From Ustulina deusta (Eukaryota > Ascomycota > Sordariomycetes > Xylariales > Xylariaceae), in NCBI GenBank assembly GCA_023159155.1, contig JAJNNX010000018.1, positions 835,758-899,757 of the forward strand: a stretch of DNA of 64,000 nt. The letters run 5' to 3'. The position numbers were made by a program, and so were the translations under genes. The notes beneath the pieces were generated by a model, which had not been told where the DNA came from, made no database searches, and saw nothing but the letters and a program-made list of their open reading frames with translations. Shown here piece by piece: positions 22,715 to 38,100 of the stretch. Position 1 is the first letter of the stretch; each line of letters starts with the position of its first letter.

Positions 22715-24185
22715 TTACAACTTGTTTGAAACCGAGTTTTCGTTCACCAGCACATATCTGTATCGCGCCTTTCCTTGTTCCATATCGAGGATAGCCTGGT
22801 TGGCCTCTTTCATGGGGCGCTCTTCAACCCAAGCCTTGATCTTCTTATCTGCTGCCAGCCGCAACATTTCTTCAATCTCCCAGGGAGCGCCGGTAGAACT
22901 GCCACTAACTTTAACGCCATTGAGGAGCGAGAAGACGTCTATCTGAGGGAAATCGCCGCCATCAGCCGCCCTGGTTGTGCATTAGTTATGGCTCGACACC
23001 ATCGCGGGGAGTGTCGAATTATCGCGAGTCAACGCGCAACTTACCCTACTTGGACAAATTCGCCTCCTCTCTTGAGAAGGCTAAGGTATTTCGTCATAGG
23101 TATATTCGCGCTGCTGGCAGTGCAGACGATGAGATCCACTGCAGAACCGTGAGTTAATAATACAGCTCACACCAGAGGGGGCCCCTAACGCTCCTCATGC
23201 TTTGCCCCCTCTCAAAATAGGGCCATAAAACCTGTAATATCACTTACAGCTTCGAATATGCGGTTTCTGCCAGTCCTGATCATCATCTGTAGCAATATAG
23301 ACATCCGCACCAAGCTTCAGGACGTCATCCCTCTTGGAATTCTTCCTTGAGATGCCCACGACCTTGTCGGCACCCATGGCCTTGGCAAAGAGCACACCGA
23401 AATGCCCAAGTCCACCAACACCAACAATTCCCACGCTCTTGCCCGGGCCACATCCATTTCGCCTGAGGGGCGAGTATACTGTGACACCGCCGCACAGCAT
23501 TGGCGCCGCATCCGCCGAGCTCAACCCTTCTGGAATTTGAACCACAAATTGTTTATTGGTTCGGTGGTAGTTTGCATACCCGCCATACGACTTGCCCTCG
23601 TTATTAGGGAAGACGGAGCCGTAAGTGTCGACCCTGGAGCGAGAGCAGTACGAGTCATTGCCAGAAGAGCATTCTGGGCAATCGGGTTCTTGACAAGTTC
23701 GGGCTTGCGCACCAACCCCGACTCGATCACCTACCTGGACGTGCTTCACGTTGCCACCAACACGCACTGCCTTGCCAACAATTTCACTATTATAACTCAA
23801 TATTAGAATTTTACCACTTACAATAATGATTTGGCACATTCTGTTCGGGTTGGGGGACATGCAAAAGCATATGTATGGGAGTGAAAATTTGGGCAAGACA
23901 GGAATACAGAACGGCAGAGTGCGTACTGTCCAACACAGCAAGCTAATTGCGGTCAATATCTCACCAGAACTGAATAAGGTTGCGGGGAGAGTGCCTACGG
24001 TAATTGGTGGGAAACCAGCCGGAACGCAACACATGAAGATCAGAGCCACAGATTCCGCAGTGTGAAACCTCTATATCGATATCATCTTCGGTCCACTTCT
24101 TGGGTTCGAACTGACCCCACTGCATCTTCCCATCCGCCGACTCAGGGCCATGACCTAGCCAGCCTTCGAACTTGATGTCAGCCAT
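22715..24185 (-). CDS. Zinc-dependent NADP(H) alcohol dehydrogenase, ADH6/cinnamyl-alcohol-dehydrogenase type
   Basis: Medium-chain dehydrogenase that probably reduces aldehydes with NADPH in the cytosol. Five exons give 363 residues: 24185-23999, 23942-23927, 23786-23248, 23138-23045 and 22970-22715. Exon 2 is only 16 nt; it supplies PCCVGH, completing catalytic zinc ligand His68 and the HE pair with Glu69. Cys46 in HCGICGSDLH is the other N-terminal ligand. The structural zinc lobe has Cys99, Cys104, Cys107 and Cys115 (CQEPDCPECSSGNDSYC). The Rossmann motif is GIVGVGGLGHFG, and the C-terminal part has LDLIVCTASSANIPMTKYLS and GEFVQVG. The last residues ARYRYVLVNEN are family-typical. Skipping the microexon would shift the frame, so the model depends on it. 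The gene looks functional. Confidence 0.92.
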
Positions 24186-25712
24186 GATGATGGGGTGTTG
24201 TATATGTAAGTGTATGTGATTTCAGTTGTAGTAAAGGGGGTGAAGTGCAGCCCAATACCAGGATAGCGAAGAGGGTTGTGCCGCTAGTTATATACTACCT
24301 CTTGACTGCGGAGATAGGTTGGCATATCCCCTTCTTCCATGATTCTAGTTAGTCGGTGATGATGAGCCCTGGCCCGCTACCCGCTTCCATTACGGATTCG
24401 TGTCTTCGTATCTCACAACAAATACATGATAGGGCCTGAGATCAGGTTACTATACAGTACTGATACACACGGTAGTGCTCTTATTCTTTAAGTCCGACAA
24501 TGTTGCGCTTACTAGCCTCTTGGCAACAACGTATAATACAAGTTGGATACAGCGGGAACAGTAACCGGTCTCAAGATCAGGTATACCCGGAACCCCTGGC
24601 AGATTTGAGGCCTTGCTGATGGACCTCTAGTGAGATCCTTGTCGCCATGTTTGTCATTTATCACAACTACGGGTTAGGTTCGTATACCTACCTTGAGAGT
24701 CAATTTAGCCAAATACAACGGCTAACCTTCAGTTTGGCAAGCAGACAGCATTGTATTAATGGGTTCATGTTTAACGTGAAGCAATACCGAGATATTTATT
24801 ATATGATAAGTATGATAACGCGCCAAACCCGGGAAATAAAAAAATGTTATCTGGATAGACATCAACCTAAATCCTATGGTGGTAACAACCCCACCAAAGC
24901 TTTCTGTTCCTCCCGAAAGTGGACACACCTATCTAAGCTTCAATAAGGAACTTATAAGCAAGGCAAAACATAAAAAAGGAAAACTTAATTTGTTTTAATT
25001 CACAATTATTCTATAAATGGTTATAGCCAATAGACAGTAAACAATTGCTAAACTTGGCTAACCTTTCAAATAAATAGTTTGTTTTACTGCTAGGGCATGT
25101 CTTTCTGCGTAGAAGTGACTGCCAGAATAGGTTTGGTTTCATGTCCGGGTAACAATACACTAATACCATACCGAGGTTCCAGAAGACTTTTAGCAACCCC
25201 GCCCTCTAACGATATAGTTACTGCTACCTCGGTGAATAGGTTATCATGGATTTCGGTATTTGGTCACGGAAAACGGCATATACCTCTACAGGGTGCTACT
25301 ATTTCTTCCATAGCCATCTCATGATAAGTACCCAATCTGCTGTTGACTACAGCCAATGAAAAATTAGTACCCGTATTTTTGATTGCATAAGCGTGAGCCC
25401 TTGTTTACAGTGTATGTGGGTTACCAACCTACCGATGAATGAGGGGTCCAAATCTAATCGCCGTTGGTGATAATGAAATCGCCGTAACCATCTACGCACA
25501 CTAGGCAGTTCAAACCATTGACACCACATCCAAAACGATTTTCATCATTACCAATGCCATAAGGCTTTAAGCGCTATCTCCGACATGTCCTTCAACATCG
25601 AGATATGAGGCCACATAGATGATCCATATATCTATGCCGAATGACTCCCTTTGAATCATCTTACACCGTTTGTCGCGGAGTTCCAGGAACACTACGAGCT
25701 ACAAGAAATATG
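24186..25712. other. Intergenic region up to the large mobile element
   Basis: Contains the dehydrogenase promoter. The minus strand around 25300-25570 shows short protein-like runs in several frames, for example NRFGCGVNGLNCLVCVDGYG and NTGTNFSLAVVNSRLGTYHE, separated by stops. This may be a decayed gene, but the family is not recognised. Otherwise nothing is seen. Confidence 0.4.
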
Positions 25713-25717
25713 ACATG
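25713..25717. repeat. Left target-site duplication ACATG
   Basis: The same 5 bp follow the right LTR at 46546-46550. Five-base duplications are standard for LTR retrotransposon integration. Confidence 0.75.
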
Positions 25718-25921
25718 TGTAATGGGCTGCAATCAGTGTATTGTAGCATATAGTACGTACTAGCTACGTATTATATAAAAAAGAACAATCTAAACAAAAC
25801 CTAAATATAACTTGCTAAAAAAAAAAATCTTTATCCTAACCTTTATAAGCAAAAATTAAGCTATAATACAAAATAAGTAGGGCTAAATCATATAATACTA
25901 ACCCAGTTATATAATATAACA
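25718..25921. repeat. Outer element, left LTR
   Basis: Begins TGTAATGGGCTGCAATCAG and ends ATATAACA. It aligns base for base with 46343-46545, with nearly all differences C/T or G/A. The outer ~50 bp keep their G and C, while the inner ~150 bp are mutated. Confidence 0.8.
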
Positions 25922-28900
25922 AACCTTTTTTTTAAAATTAAGATTATATTTTTATAATATATAATTATTTTTTGTTTTATTTATTAAGTATTTTTTGTTT
26001 TATTTATTAAATATTTTCTATTTTATCTATTAAATCTGTCCGCATTAAATATATTATTTTTAAGGTTTTTTATTTTGTTATTTAAATTATAGCTAATAAT
26101 ATTATTTGTTATATTAAAGTAGCTATTAATCATAGTTACTATATTTTTATTAATAATTATAAATTTAAGTTAAGTAATAAAAATCTAAATATCAAATATT
26201 AGAACTTTATTTTGTATTATATAGGTTATTTTATAATATATTATATAAAAAATATATTTAATAATCTTAATATGTTTAATAACTAACTCCTATTTATTAG
26301 TATTTATATCGAACTAATACGCTACGTTTTAAATAAGATTAACAAAAATAATATATTGCTATACTTTATATAAAAATATACGCTAGCTATTAAATAAAAA
26401 AAATAATAAGCTATCTTTTTATACTTATTTATTGTTAAATAATATAAATAGCAATTTTCTAAGCCATAAATAAGAATTTTTCTTATAAAAAGTTTGTTAT
26501 AATAATTTTAAACATATAGGTTTTATGTTTAGTTATATTAAGTATTAATATAAGACTTTAATTAGTATAACCGGGCTAAAGCTTTATAATTAAAGTTTTA
26601 ATATATTTAAACTTATTTTTTTTAGTTTATTGCTTATTTTTGCAAATTTTTGCTTCTTTTTTAAGGAATACCGCTTTAAAATATATAATATTTTTGTTAA
26701 GCTTAGCTTAATTAATAGTATCTGCAGGTATTTTTTTATATAAAGCAGTATTATTAAGCTAGCTTTTAAACTTATTAATAATCTTATATTTTTTAATCTA
26801 ATAAAAATAAAACATAAATATATATATATATATATATTTTTAATATATTTAAGCTAGTTAATAAGCTTAGCAGCTATAGCAGTATTAACTATAGTTTTAA
26901 AAAAATAAGCAATAAAATATAAGCAGTATTAAATATAATATTTACTATTGCAATTAATATAAATTAATTTATTGCAATTGGGCTAGAACTTATAATAAGT
27001 TTAATAGCAAAATTTGTATTCCGATTTTTATATATTTTTAAAAAAAAATATAATAGTAATATAATCTAAATAGTAGTTTTTATAATATACTAACTATTTA
27101 TTATTAGAGTTAACGCAGCTAGATTTAGCCTATATAATAGTATTACTAACAATAAACTAGCTGTAATAAGCCTGTAATATTATAACTAAGCTAAAATTTT
27201 ATTATTTAATAAATCTAGGTTGTTTAGTATATACTAGATTAATAATAATAATATTATATTTATTGTTTTATATATTTTAAATAATATATATAATAACTAT
27301 TTTAAAAACAATTTTAATAGTTATAAATATAAATAATTTTTTATTAATTTTATTAACTTAGATATTATAAAAAATAACAATACTAATATTTAAGCATTAC
27401 TTGTTAAGCTAGTATAAATTAGCTTTAAAAATTAAAATAATAAAATTATAGATATATTTAATATTAGCCCGATTAATAAAGCTATTTTTATTAACAAATT
27501 TATTATTATTTTTTTTAATATTTAAAAAAAAAGCCGATCTACTAGCAGCTTTATAAATAATATTTTTAATAAACATTTAAAATTAAATAATTATTAAATT
27601 ATTATAATTATAAAGATTTTTAAATATAAAACTATTATAAAACTTTATAAATATAAACTATAAAATATTGCTTTTAATATAATAGTTAATTTTAAAATAG
27701 TAAAAATAAATAGCGCCTGATTATTTTATATAAATACTTATTAAAAGCTTAAGCTATAATATAAATAAGTTAAAAAAATAAGTAGGCTAATCTAGCTTAC
27801 TATAATAACTACTTACTAAAAAAAAAGCAAATAAATTTGTTTATTATTTCTAGCAAAAATATAAACTGCTATATTAACTTATATAAAAGCAATAAATATA
27901 TTAGCTTTAGTTATTTTTTATTTTTTATTAATAATTAAAACTTATATATTAAGAATAAAACTAATAATAAATAAAACAAAAAAAATATAAATAATAATAT
28001 TAGCTTTTTTATATATATATTTAATAAATTATTTATAAAACTATTTATATATTTTTTTGTTTTTTTTTCTTAAAAATCAGAATCAAGCTTACAAATCTTA
28101 AGATTAGAAAAAATACACTAAACAAAAAAATTTATTTTTTATTATATTATATACTTATTTATAACTAATTTAATTAATTTAAAACTTTTTTAAATAGTAG
28201 TTTTTTTATTTTTTATATTAATAATATTTTATATAAATTATATAAAAAAATGTTTAAGCTTAAACAAATTTATAAAATTTTTAAGTATATATTGCTTGTT
28301 TATTTTATAAAATATATGCCCTATTATAATAGTAATAATTACAACTTAAATAACTTTAAATTTAATATTTAGATTATATTTTATTTAATTTTAGTAAATA
28401 ATATATGTTATATTGTTTAATTAATAATTATTATTACTAATAATAATAACTTAAATATATTAAAAAATAAATTAACTATATATAGATAAAGTATTTATAA
28501 ATTATATTATAAATATTATTTATTTAGTATAAAAGTTAATAGTAGTTTGTTTAATAGTAGTATTAAAATATATAACTTTTATATTAATATTATTCTAACT
28601 AGAAACTTAAGTAATATTTATGTTCTAAGTAGTAGCTTAGGCAGTATTATTATTATTTATAAAATTATTACCCTAGCTACTATTATTAAATAATTATATT
28701 AGTACTTTTATATTTTAAATAGTAGCTTAAGCAATATTATTATTAATATTATTATTACTTATAAAACTATTGTTTTAACTGCTATTATTAAAAAGCTATA
28801 TTAGTACTTTTATAATATTTAATATTATATTTAATACTAGGTCCTAAATAAAAAACTTTTTAAAAAAAATTATAATAAAAATCTTACTGCTTTTAAAATA

Positions 28901-31900
28901 TTTATATATAAATTTAATACTAAAAAGGCATTTTTTAATATTATATGTAATAATTTTATATTATTTGTTATTAAGTGTAGTATAAGCAGTAAAAAAGTAA
29001 TCAAATTGTTTTTTAGTAATATTATAAAATTAATAATAAATAATTATTTTATATTAAATAATAGATTAGAACAATAATAAGTTTAATTATTAAGCTTTAT
29101 TTTTATTAATCTCTTTTTAATTTTTTTAAAATATAAAAGTTATAAAATCTATAAAAAAAAAACAATTATAGCTACCTTATAAAGTAGGGCTATAAAGTAG
29201 CAGTATTTATTTGCTAGCAAACCTAAAATATAATTTATAAAATAAGCTATAATAAAAAAAACTTTAAAATTATAGTAATAAATATATTTTTAATTAAAAT
29301 CTATAGCTTAAAAGTAAAAAAAAAAAAAAAATTATTACTATTTTTATTAATAATTATATTAATAATAGCTTTTATTTTTATTTTTATAATATTTTTATAA
29401 ATTGTAATATTAAAAATAATTAAAATATTAAAATATAATATAGCTTTTATAACTTAAACAAAATATTTCTTATTATTAAACTATTTAAAAATATTAAAAT
29501 CGGGAACTTTAAATAAAATAAGCTTTTTTAAACCTTAAGCAGCTTTTTAAAAAAAATATAAAAAAATAAAAATAATAAAAATAACTAATATAATATTATT
29601 TTATTTTTTACTTAATTAATAATAAATAGTTATATATTAAAATATATATTTAATTATTTTAGTAAGAGCAGCAAATAGTTTAAAATATTACTGTTATATA
29701 ACTATATTTTTAATATATTGCTTATATTTATTTTGTAGTTTCTAGTATTAAAAAAAAAACTATAGCGTTAAATTTTTAAACTATTTATTATAAGCTTTTT
29801 TAAAGCGTTTTAAAACAATTGCTAAAATAGACTTAAAATATTATTTTATATAACTAAGCATACAAAATTATTTATTTTTATTAATATTACAAGCTTTAAT
29901 ATAAGCTTTTAAAATCTTTTTAATAATTATATTAATAGCTTTAGCTTTACTAACTTTAGTTTTAAACAAATTATAAAATTTATAAAGCATATTTATAAAT
30001 TTAATCTTATAAAAACTATTAAGCTAAAGAGCATTGGCTAAATAATAGAAATATAATAAAAAAAAAACTAAGTAGTAAGATAGCTATAATTTATTATATT
30101 ATAAAAAAATATTACTAAAACAAATATAGACTATTATAAAATAAGCTTTAAAAAGCTATTCTAATAATAATATTTATAAGCAATAATATAAAACAAAAAA
30201 ATTGATCTTTTTTATAAAGTTATAAATATTTAAAAATGCTTTTAATATTTAAAAGTAATATTTTTATAAGAAATAAGTCTATTAAATATATTAAACTTAC
30301 TATTTTTAATATTTTATATAAACAGTTTATATAAAAATATATCTTGCTTTTTATAAATTTTTGCAAAAATGCCGATTATTTTTTTGTTTTTTTTATTATA
30401 GCATAGAATACTAATTTTAAATTTGCGTAGTAAGTCTAAGTTTGCTATAAATTTATTAAAAAAGTTAAATTATTAAATAAAATTATTAAAAAATATATTA
30501 ATAAGCTAAGCTATATAATCTAAGCGCAATATATAATAAATATTATTTATAATAGCTAAAATATTTACTATAAATTTAATAAATAATATATTATACTTTA
30601 GAGCTTTTAATAGGTTTTTATAGCTTTGTTTTATTAGCTAATTATATACTAAGCTTTTACTTATTTTAGTAACAATAAACTTTTAAATAAAAGCTATATA
30701 AAAAAAATAAATATCTATAAATATTTTATATATTTTTATAAACTCTATTTAATATTTATAATAAATATAAATATTTTATGTTTTAAATTAGATATTATTA
30801 ATTTTAATTGTACTATAATAAACTAATATATAACTTAATCTAAAGAATAATATATAATTAAAATAATAAAAAAATATAAACTAAAAGTTTATTTACCTAA
30901 GTTTTTTTTAGCCTATTTTACCTTTCAAAATATTATAGGTTATAAAACATACTATAATAGCTAAAATATATTTGCTTTTATACTTGCTATACTTATTAAT
31001 ATAAAGCGCTTATTAAAATTGCTTTATAAAATCTATATTATTATTTAATATAAATATAATACCTAAAATAAAATTAATAGCTTTAATAAATAACGTATTA
31101 TTATATAAAATAGATTATTATAAAAGCTTTAAATTATTTAAAGTATTTATAAACAAACTAAAAAAATAAAAATATTTAAAACAAAAATAATTATTTTTTA
31201 TATAATAAATAGTATAAATAGTACTTTTTATAAATCTATATTAAGATTTATAATAACTAAAATAACTATAATAAAAATAAAAACTATTATTATAATAATT
31301 AAAACAGATTATATAATTATATTTTATATTACTATATTTATTATATAAGAAATTCTAATATACCGGATTAATATAAACTTATTTAAAAGTATTATTACTA
31401 AAAGCTAGTTAAACAAATATACTATTATATATAAATTAAATATAATATATTTTATTAATATTAATATAAACAAGAATATATTTAATTAGTTTATATTTAT
31501 TATATTAGGTTTCCTAATACTTAAACAATTTAAAAATAGTTTTTTAGTTATCTAAATCAAACGTTTTAGCTATAATAATATTAAAAGCAATAGTATTAAT
31601 TTTGCTAAAATTAAAAAAAAGCTAACAAGTTCTATTTTTTTATAAAAAAAAATATAAACTATTTAGCAAAATAATCAATATATTTATATTTATTTTAAAC
31701 ATAATCTAATATATATAAAATTTATTATTAGGTTTAATATTAAAATAAATAGCTAAAATAGCCTAATATATCGCTTTATTGCTAAAAAAGTAAATAATTA
31801 AGTTTAATAAAATAAATTATATATATACTATTAATAAAAAATATAATAACTTATAGCTATTAATAAATAAATATATTTAATAAAATAAACTAAATAGTTA

Positions 31901-34900
31901 GATTATATATAATATAATTATATACTAAAAAAATAGTACTAAAACTATTTATTTTAATAGTATCTAAAACAAATTTAAAAAAAGGTATTATAAATATATA
32001 ATAAATAAAAAATATAAAAACTTAAAAAACTATATATAAAAAACGCAGCTATAATTACAAAATTAAATAAGTATAAAAGTAATAAAAAAGTAAAGAAATA
32101 ATTAGTATAAATAAATATAAAATACCTAGGCACTTAAATACTTATATATTTTTATCTTACTAATATATATATAAAGTAGCAGAAAGTATTATAACAAATA
32201 TATTAAATATAGTAGACTTAAAAAAAATACTTAAGTAGGCATTTAAAAAAACAATCGAAATATTAAAATATTTATATAATTATAAAATATATTTAATTAA
32301 AACTTTTTATAAATAAGCTTTTTTATTTATATAAATAAATATTATATATATTAATATTTTTCTGTTTTAGCTTTTTAACTAGCTTTAAATTTTTTAATAT
32401 TTTATTTAAAACAATTAAATAAATAAAGCTAATAAAATATTAATATTATAAAAATATAATTTAACTATAAATACTATTATTTTTATTTTATTATAATATA
32501 ACTTTAATAGTTTAAAAATATTAAATTAAAATATATTAGTTAGTTTATATATATATATATATTATATTTTATTTATTTAATTTTATAATATAGCTAAATA
32601 GCTATAATAAAAAAATTAGTTAAATATATATATATATAAGCTAAAATCTCTTTAATTATTTATTTTTTAATACTGCTACTTTTAATACTGCCGGGCTCTA
32701 GCTATAGCTTATTAAATATATTTTTTTTTACTAGCTTAAAATACTTAATAAAAATATTTTATTACTAGCATAGCTAGCTAGATAGTTTAATATAATATTT
32801 AAAATTACTAAAACATTTTTTTATAAAAAATAAACCAACTTTATAAAAACTAAGCTTAGTTTAATTATTTAAATAATATCTCAACTTACTTAGCTTTGCA
32901 AGCTTAATATATATAAAATTGTTTTTAAAAATAAAAAAAAATTTAATATACTACTAATTATAATAGATTTTTATTCTTATTTGTACTAGTACTATAATAT
33001 TAAAAACTTTTTATTAGAGCGTTTATTAGATCTATATATAATTGCTATTTAAAAAAAAGTCTATAAACAAAAAAAATTTTAATTTTTAATTATATAATAG
33101 CTTATAAAACATTTTAGTTATAATAACTAATATAAATATATTTAAAATATATATTATATAACTAATATAGTTTTTTTAAATATTTATATCTAGTTAGGCC
33201 TTAAGTATAAATATTAATAAAGTTTAAAAAACTTAAATTATTTTTTTAATTTAATTATTAGCTTATTAATAATATAATATAAATAACTATATAGTAATAC
33301 TGCTTATTTTATACAATTTTATTTATAATCTACTAAAAAATTTAAAATCTATATTAAATATAAATAAATTAAATAGCTCTTAATTTAAATAAACTTATTA
33401 AATATATAATCAAGCTTAATTTTTTATATTATATATTAATTTACTAATAATATACTTTATAAATTTTATAGTTTTATATATAATTATAAATATTATATTA
33501 TTTCTATTTAAAAATATAAAAAAACTCAAAATAAAATCAAAACATAAAATATAAATTAAAATTATAAATATATAAATAAGTTATATATTGCTATAAAATA
33601 GCTTTTTTTTTTTGCTTAGTAGCTAATAAATCAGATATATATTTATATACTTAATAATATACTTTTTAATTTTAAAAAAATAAATAAAAATACAAATAAA
33701 ATTTATAATCTATATTATTTTTATATAAGCTTTATAATTATAAGCTAGTTATATAACCTTTGTTTATATAATAGCTAAAATAATAAGCTAGTTACTAAAA
33801 AGATCTAAATAATATAATAATTATATAATTAGATTATAACAAAATATATATAAAGTAATATTAAAGCTTTTAGTATTATTTTTTATTATATTATATTATT
33901 TCTATAGCTGCTTATATATTATTTTAAAAATATAATCTATTTGTAATATTCTAACTATTTCTTATTATAAGTTCTTTAATATATAAATAAATATAATAAT
34001 TATATTTTTATATAACTATAATTTTAGTTTTATATCTAGCACAACAAAAAAGCTCGCTAATAAAATAATTATTTATAATACTAAAGCAAGCAAGTCTAAT
34101 ATTGCAAGCTATGTTTTAACTAGCATAGCGCTATTTAAAAATCAAATATATTATATTATTAGAAAATAAACTAAGTTTAAAACTAGTATAAAAGCTAGTA
34201 TTAATATTAAATCTTGAAATTATAGCTAGGCTAGATCTTAAGCTAGGTCCAGACTTTAAAACTAAAATTAAACCTATTAAGCAAAATTTTAAATATTAAT
34301 ATTAGTATATATATAATTTCTTATAACTATAAAAGTTTAAATTATAATATTAATAAAAATTTTAATATTAAGCTTAGTTTTTTTAAAAAAATAAAATAAA
34401 GTATTTATATTAATTAGTATTTTTTTTAATATATAAAATATTTTAATCCGGTTAGCATATTATAACAAAAACAAGCGTTATAAAACTAATTAATTTATAT
34501 TTTTAAATTATTTAATAATAGCTTAAAAAGCTTAAGTAATAGTATTATAATTAATATAAATATAAATATTGCTATAATTAAAATATTAAATAAGTTTTTT
34601 TAATATTTATACTAATTTATATATTTTTATTTTATATAAACTATACTTTTTTTTTATATTTATAAAAATATAAAAAAAAAAAAAATAAAGCGTAGTTTGC
34701 TATTTTTTTATATTTAATAAAAAACTAAACTAATATTATTTAATTAACTAAAATTAATTTAAAAAACAAATAGTTTTTTATAATTAAAAAAAGCAAGCAT
34801 AACTATATTATAAATATAAGTTTTAAAAATTTCTTATACTTAAATAACTTATTTTTATATTTTATTTTTATACTTAAATATTGTTTTATATTATTTTTAA

Positions 34901-34920
34901 ACTTTTTTTAATATAATACT
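25922..34920. mobile_element. Outer element, left internal segment
   Basis: About 9 kb of A/T-rich RIP-mutated DNA. No ORF of useful length survives on either strand. Residual C and G occur mainly as AGCT, TTGC and AAGC words. A (TA)n run of about 24 bp lies near 26818. No second LTR pair could be recognised by eye. Confidence 0.6.
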
Positions 34921-35164
34921 TGTTACGATCAGTTAAGTAAAGTTTCTATAGCTAGTTTATTAATACTATAAATAAAGACTTTAAACTAAAAAAGAAAAAA
35001 AGAAAAAAAAATTAGAGTTTATAAAATAAATAAATATAAACTTTGTATATATAGTTGCAGAGTTAGGTTAGTCTATACGCAAACTTTTTATTTTATTGCT
35101 ATATAAGTCTAAAGTTCTTGCAAGTCTTACTAAAACTATACAAATTATACTAACTATTATAATA
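34921..35164. repeat. Nested element, left LTR
   Basis: Starts TGTTACGATCAG and ends TTATAATA. It shares its whole length with 40440-40688, including an A-rich tract followed by ATTAGAGTTTATAAA and CTTTTTATTTTATTGCTATA. Differences are C/T or G/A transitions plus A-tract length. Confidence 0.75.
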
Positions 35165-38100
35165 CTTTTTTTTAAAACTAAAAGTTTAAATATAATTTTA
35201 ATTTAAAGTTACTAATAATATTAAATTTATATAGTTTTTTTATATTATATTATTTTATTATTATTTTTATAATTGTTTGCAAATTTGTTAGTTATTATTA
35301 TATATATTTATTTTTATAATTTTATAAAAAGTTTAGAAGTTTTTTTATAAGTTTTATAAAATTAGTTAAGTTTAATTAGTATGTTTTTAAAATTTTAAGC
35401 TATATACTAAATATTATTAAAATTGTAGCTTTTTTAAATAACCTAGTATTATAACTTTTTGTTTTTTTTATATATTTTTAATTGTTTAATTTATTTAATT
35501 TTAAATTCTGTTTTATTATTAATATTTTTAGCTAAAAGCAATAATTAGATTTATTAAAATAAAAAATTATTATTTATTTTTTATAATTAGTTAGTATAAA
35601 ATAAGTTTTTTATTTTATAAAAGTTAAATAAGTTAAAAACGTAGCTAAATTTTTGTTTTTTTAAGATTTTAAAAGGTCCAACTAACTAGGAATCTAATCT
35701 AATAGTTAGTACTTGCGTTACAAAACTTTTTTTTTTTTAAAAAAACTTTATTTTTTATTTTAAAATCTATTAAGCGTTTTTTTTTATTAGTTTATAGCTT
35801 ATATTATTTTTATATAAAAGTTGCTATATTATATATTATTTTTTAAACGTTTTAAGTTTAATAGATTAGTTTAAATATTTATTGTTTAGTATTAAAATTT
35901 ATAATAGTTTTATTAATATTTATTATTAAAAAGTTTTATATTTTAATTTTTATTATTATTTTTAATAATAATATATTAATTAATAAATATTATAAAAAAT
36001 TATATATAAAGTTTAAAATAAAAAAATAAAAATTTTAATTATTTTAGTATTTATTAATATAAAAATAAAATTATTAGTTTAGTTTTTAATTAATTAATTT
36101 TATTGCTTTTTAGGTTTAAAAGTAGTAAATATTACTAAAGCAATATTTAATACTTATAAAACTATTAATTATTATTATAAATTTAAAAATAAATAGTTTT
36201 ATATTATTTAATATTTATATATTTAATATATTAAAAAATTTATATAGATTTTTATAATATTATATAGTTAATAATTTTATAGTATTTATTTTTTATTAAA
36301 TAAAGTTACGATTAAACAGTTAAACTTGTTTATAAATATTTATATTATTTATTATTATATATTATTATATTATAGCTAATATAAATAATAAATAAAAAAA
36401 ACTAAAAATTTTATTTTATAATATTTTATTTTTTTTATAGTTATAATAATTATATATATATTATTTATAATTATATTTTAAATAAAACTAATAATATTTT
36501 TGTTTTAATATTTTGATTATTTTATATTAATTTTAATATATAATAATTAAAAATATATAAATTTTTTAAATTAAAGCTATATAAAAAAAATTAATCTTAT
36601 TTAAAGTAATTTTAAGTATATATAGCTTTTTATTTTTATTTTTTAGATTTTATAGCTAGTTTTTTTGTTTAATTAAGTTTATTAGGTTAGCTTTTTAAAA
36701 AATATTAAATAAAAGGTCTATAGTTAATATAAAATTTAGTATTTTATTAGGCAGAACTAATATTATTATTTATTTTTTAGTTTTTTTAGCTTTAATTATA
36801 AAAAGCTTAGTTATTTTTTTTAATAAAATATTAGCTATTATATTTTTTTATTTTAGTTAGTATTAAAAAGTAATATTAAAGTTTAATAAAAAAATAGCTT
36901 AGTATATTTATTATATTAATAAAATTTATTTATTTAAAAAGTATAATAAAGCTTAATAATTAGTTATAAAAAACTTAGTTCTAAAAAGCTTTAAGTAGTA
37001 ATATTTTAAAGTTTATATTATTATTAAAAATTTATAGTTTTAAATTAAGTAAGCTTGTTTAATTAGTATTATTATTTTAAAAAAATATTTTATAAGTTTT
37101 TAGGTTATATTTTCTTATTACTGCTAGATAACTTTTTTTATTACATTATATAAAATATTTGTTTTTATTTATATTAATTAGCTAAGCTTAAAAAAAACTA
37201 AAATAAATACTTTATAAATTAGTAGTTTTATATATTTAAAAGCTTATTTTTGTTTTAGTCCTATTATAAATAGCTTATTTTTTTTTAGTAATCGATTTAA
37301 AAAAATGGCAATTTTACTAGTATAATAAATAAATATATAAATATAATTATAAAACTTAAAAAATAACTAAATTAACTTAATATTTTTAAAATTATTAAAG
37401 TTTTAATTTAAAATTATTTAGATTTTTATAAAATTAATTTTTATTTTTATTTTAATTTTTATAATTATTTTTTATAACAAGTTTAGTATTATTTTTTAGT
37501 TTTAAAATAAATTAATATATTATTTATATAAATATTTATAAATTTGTTTAAAAATTTTTAAATTTATATATTAATAAAAACTTGCTATTAAATAGGTTTT
37601 ATTTTTAAACTAAATAGTAAAACTTTTTATTAAAATATTTTTTTATAAGTTTAAAAATAATAATAATATAATTTTATAAATTAAATAATATTATAATAAT
37701 TAAATATAATATTGCTAATATTCAAAACTAATATAATTTAATTTTTTAAATATATATTTTTTTATTAATAATTAATTATAAATTTATATTTAATTAATTT
37801 AAGTTTAAATATAAAAAAAAAAAATAACATTTAAATTTATATTTTATTTAATAAAGTTTATAGCTAGCAGTTTATTTATAAAATTTTTTTTAAATAAAAT
37901 AAACTATATAAATATATAATATTAATAAAAACTAAAAATATATTTTTTATTATTAAGTTTTAGTACTATATTAAATTCTAGTTATAATAATAATAAAGTT
38001 TTAGATTTTTTTTTTAAAAAAAAACTTTTTTAAATATAATAATTAAAAAAATAAAAAGCTTTATATTAATTTTATATATTAAAAATCTTTTTTTTTGAAA

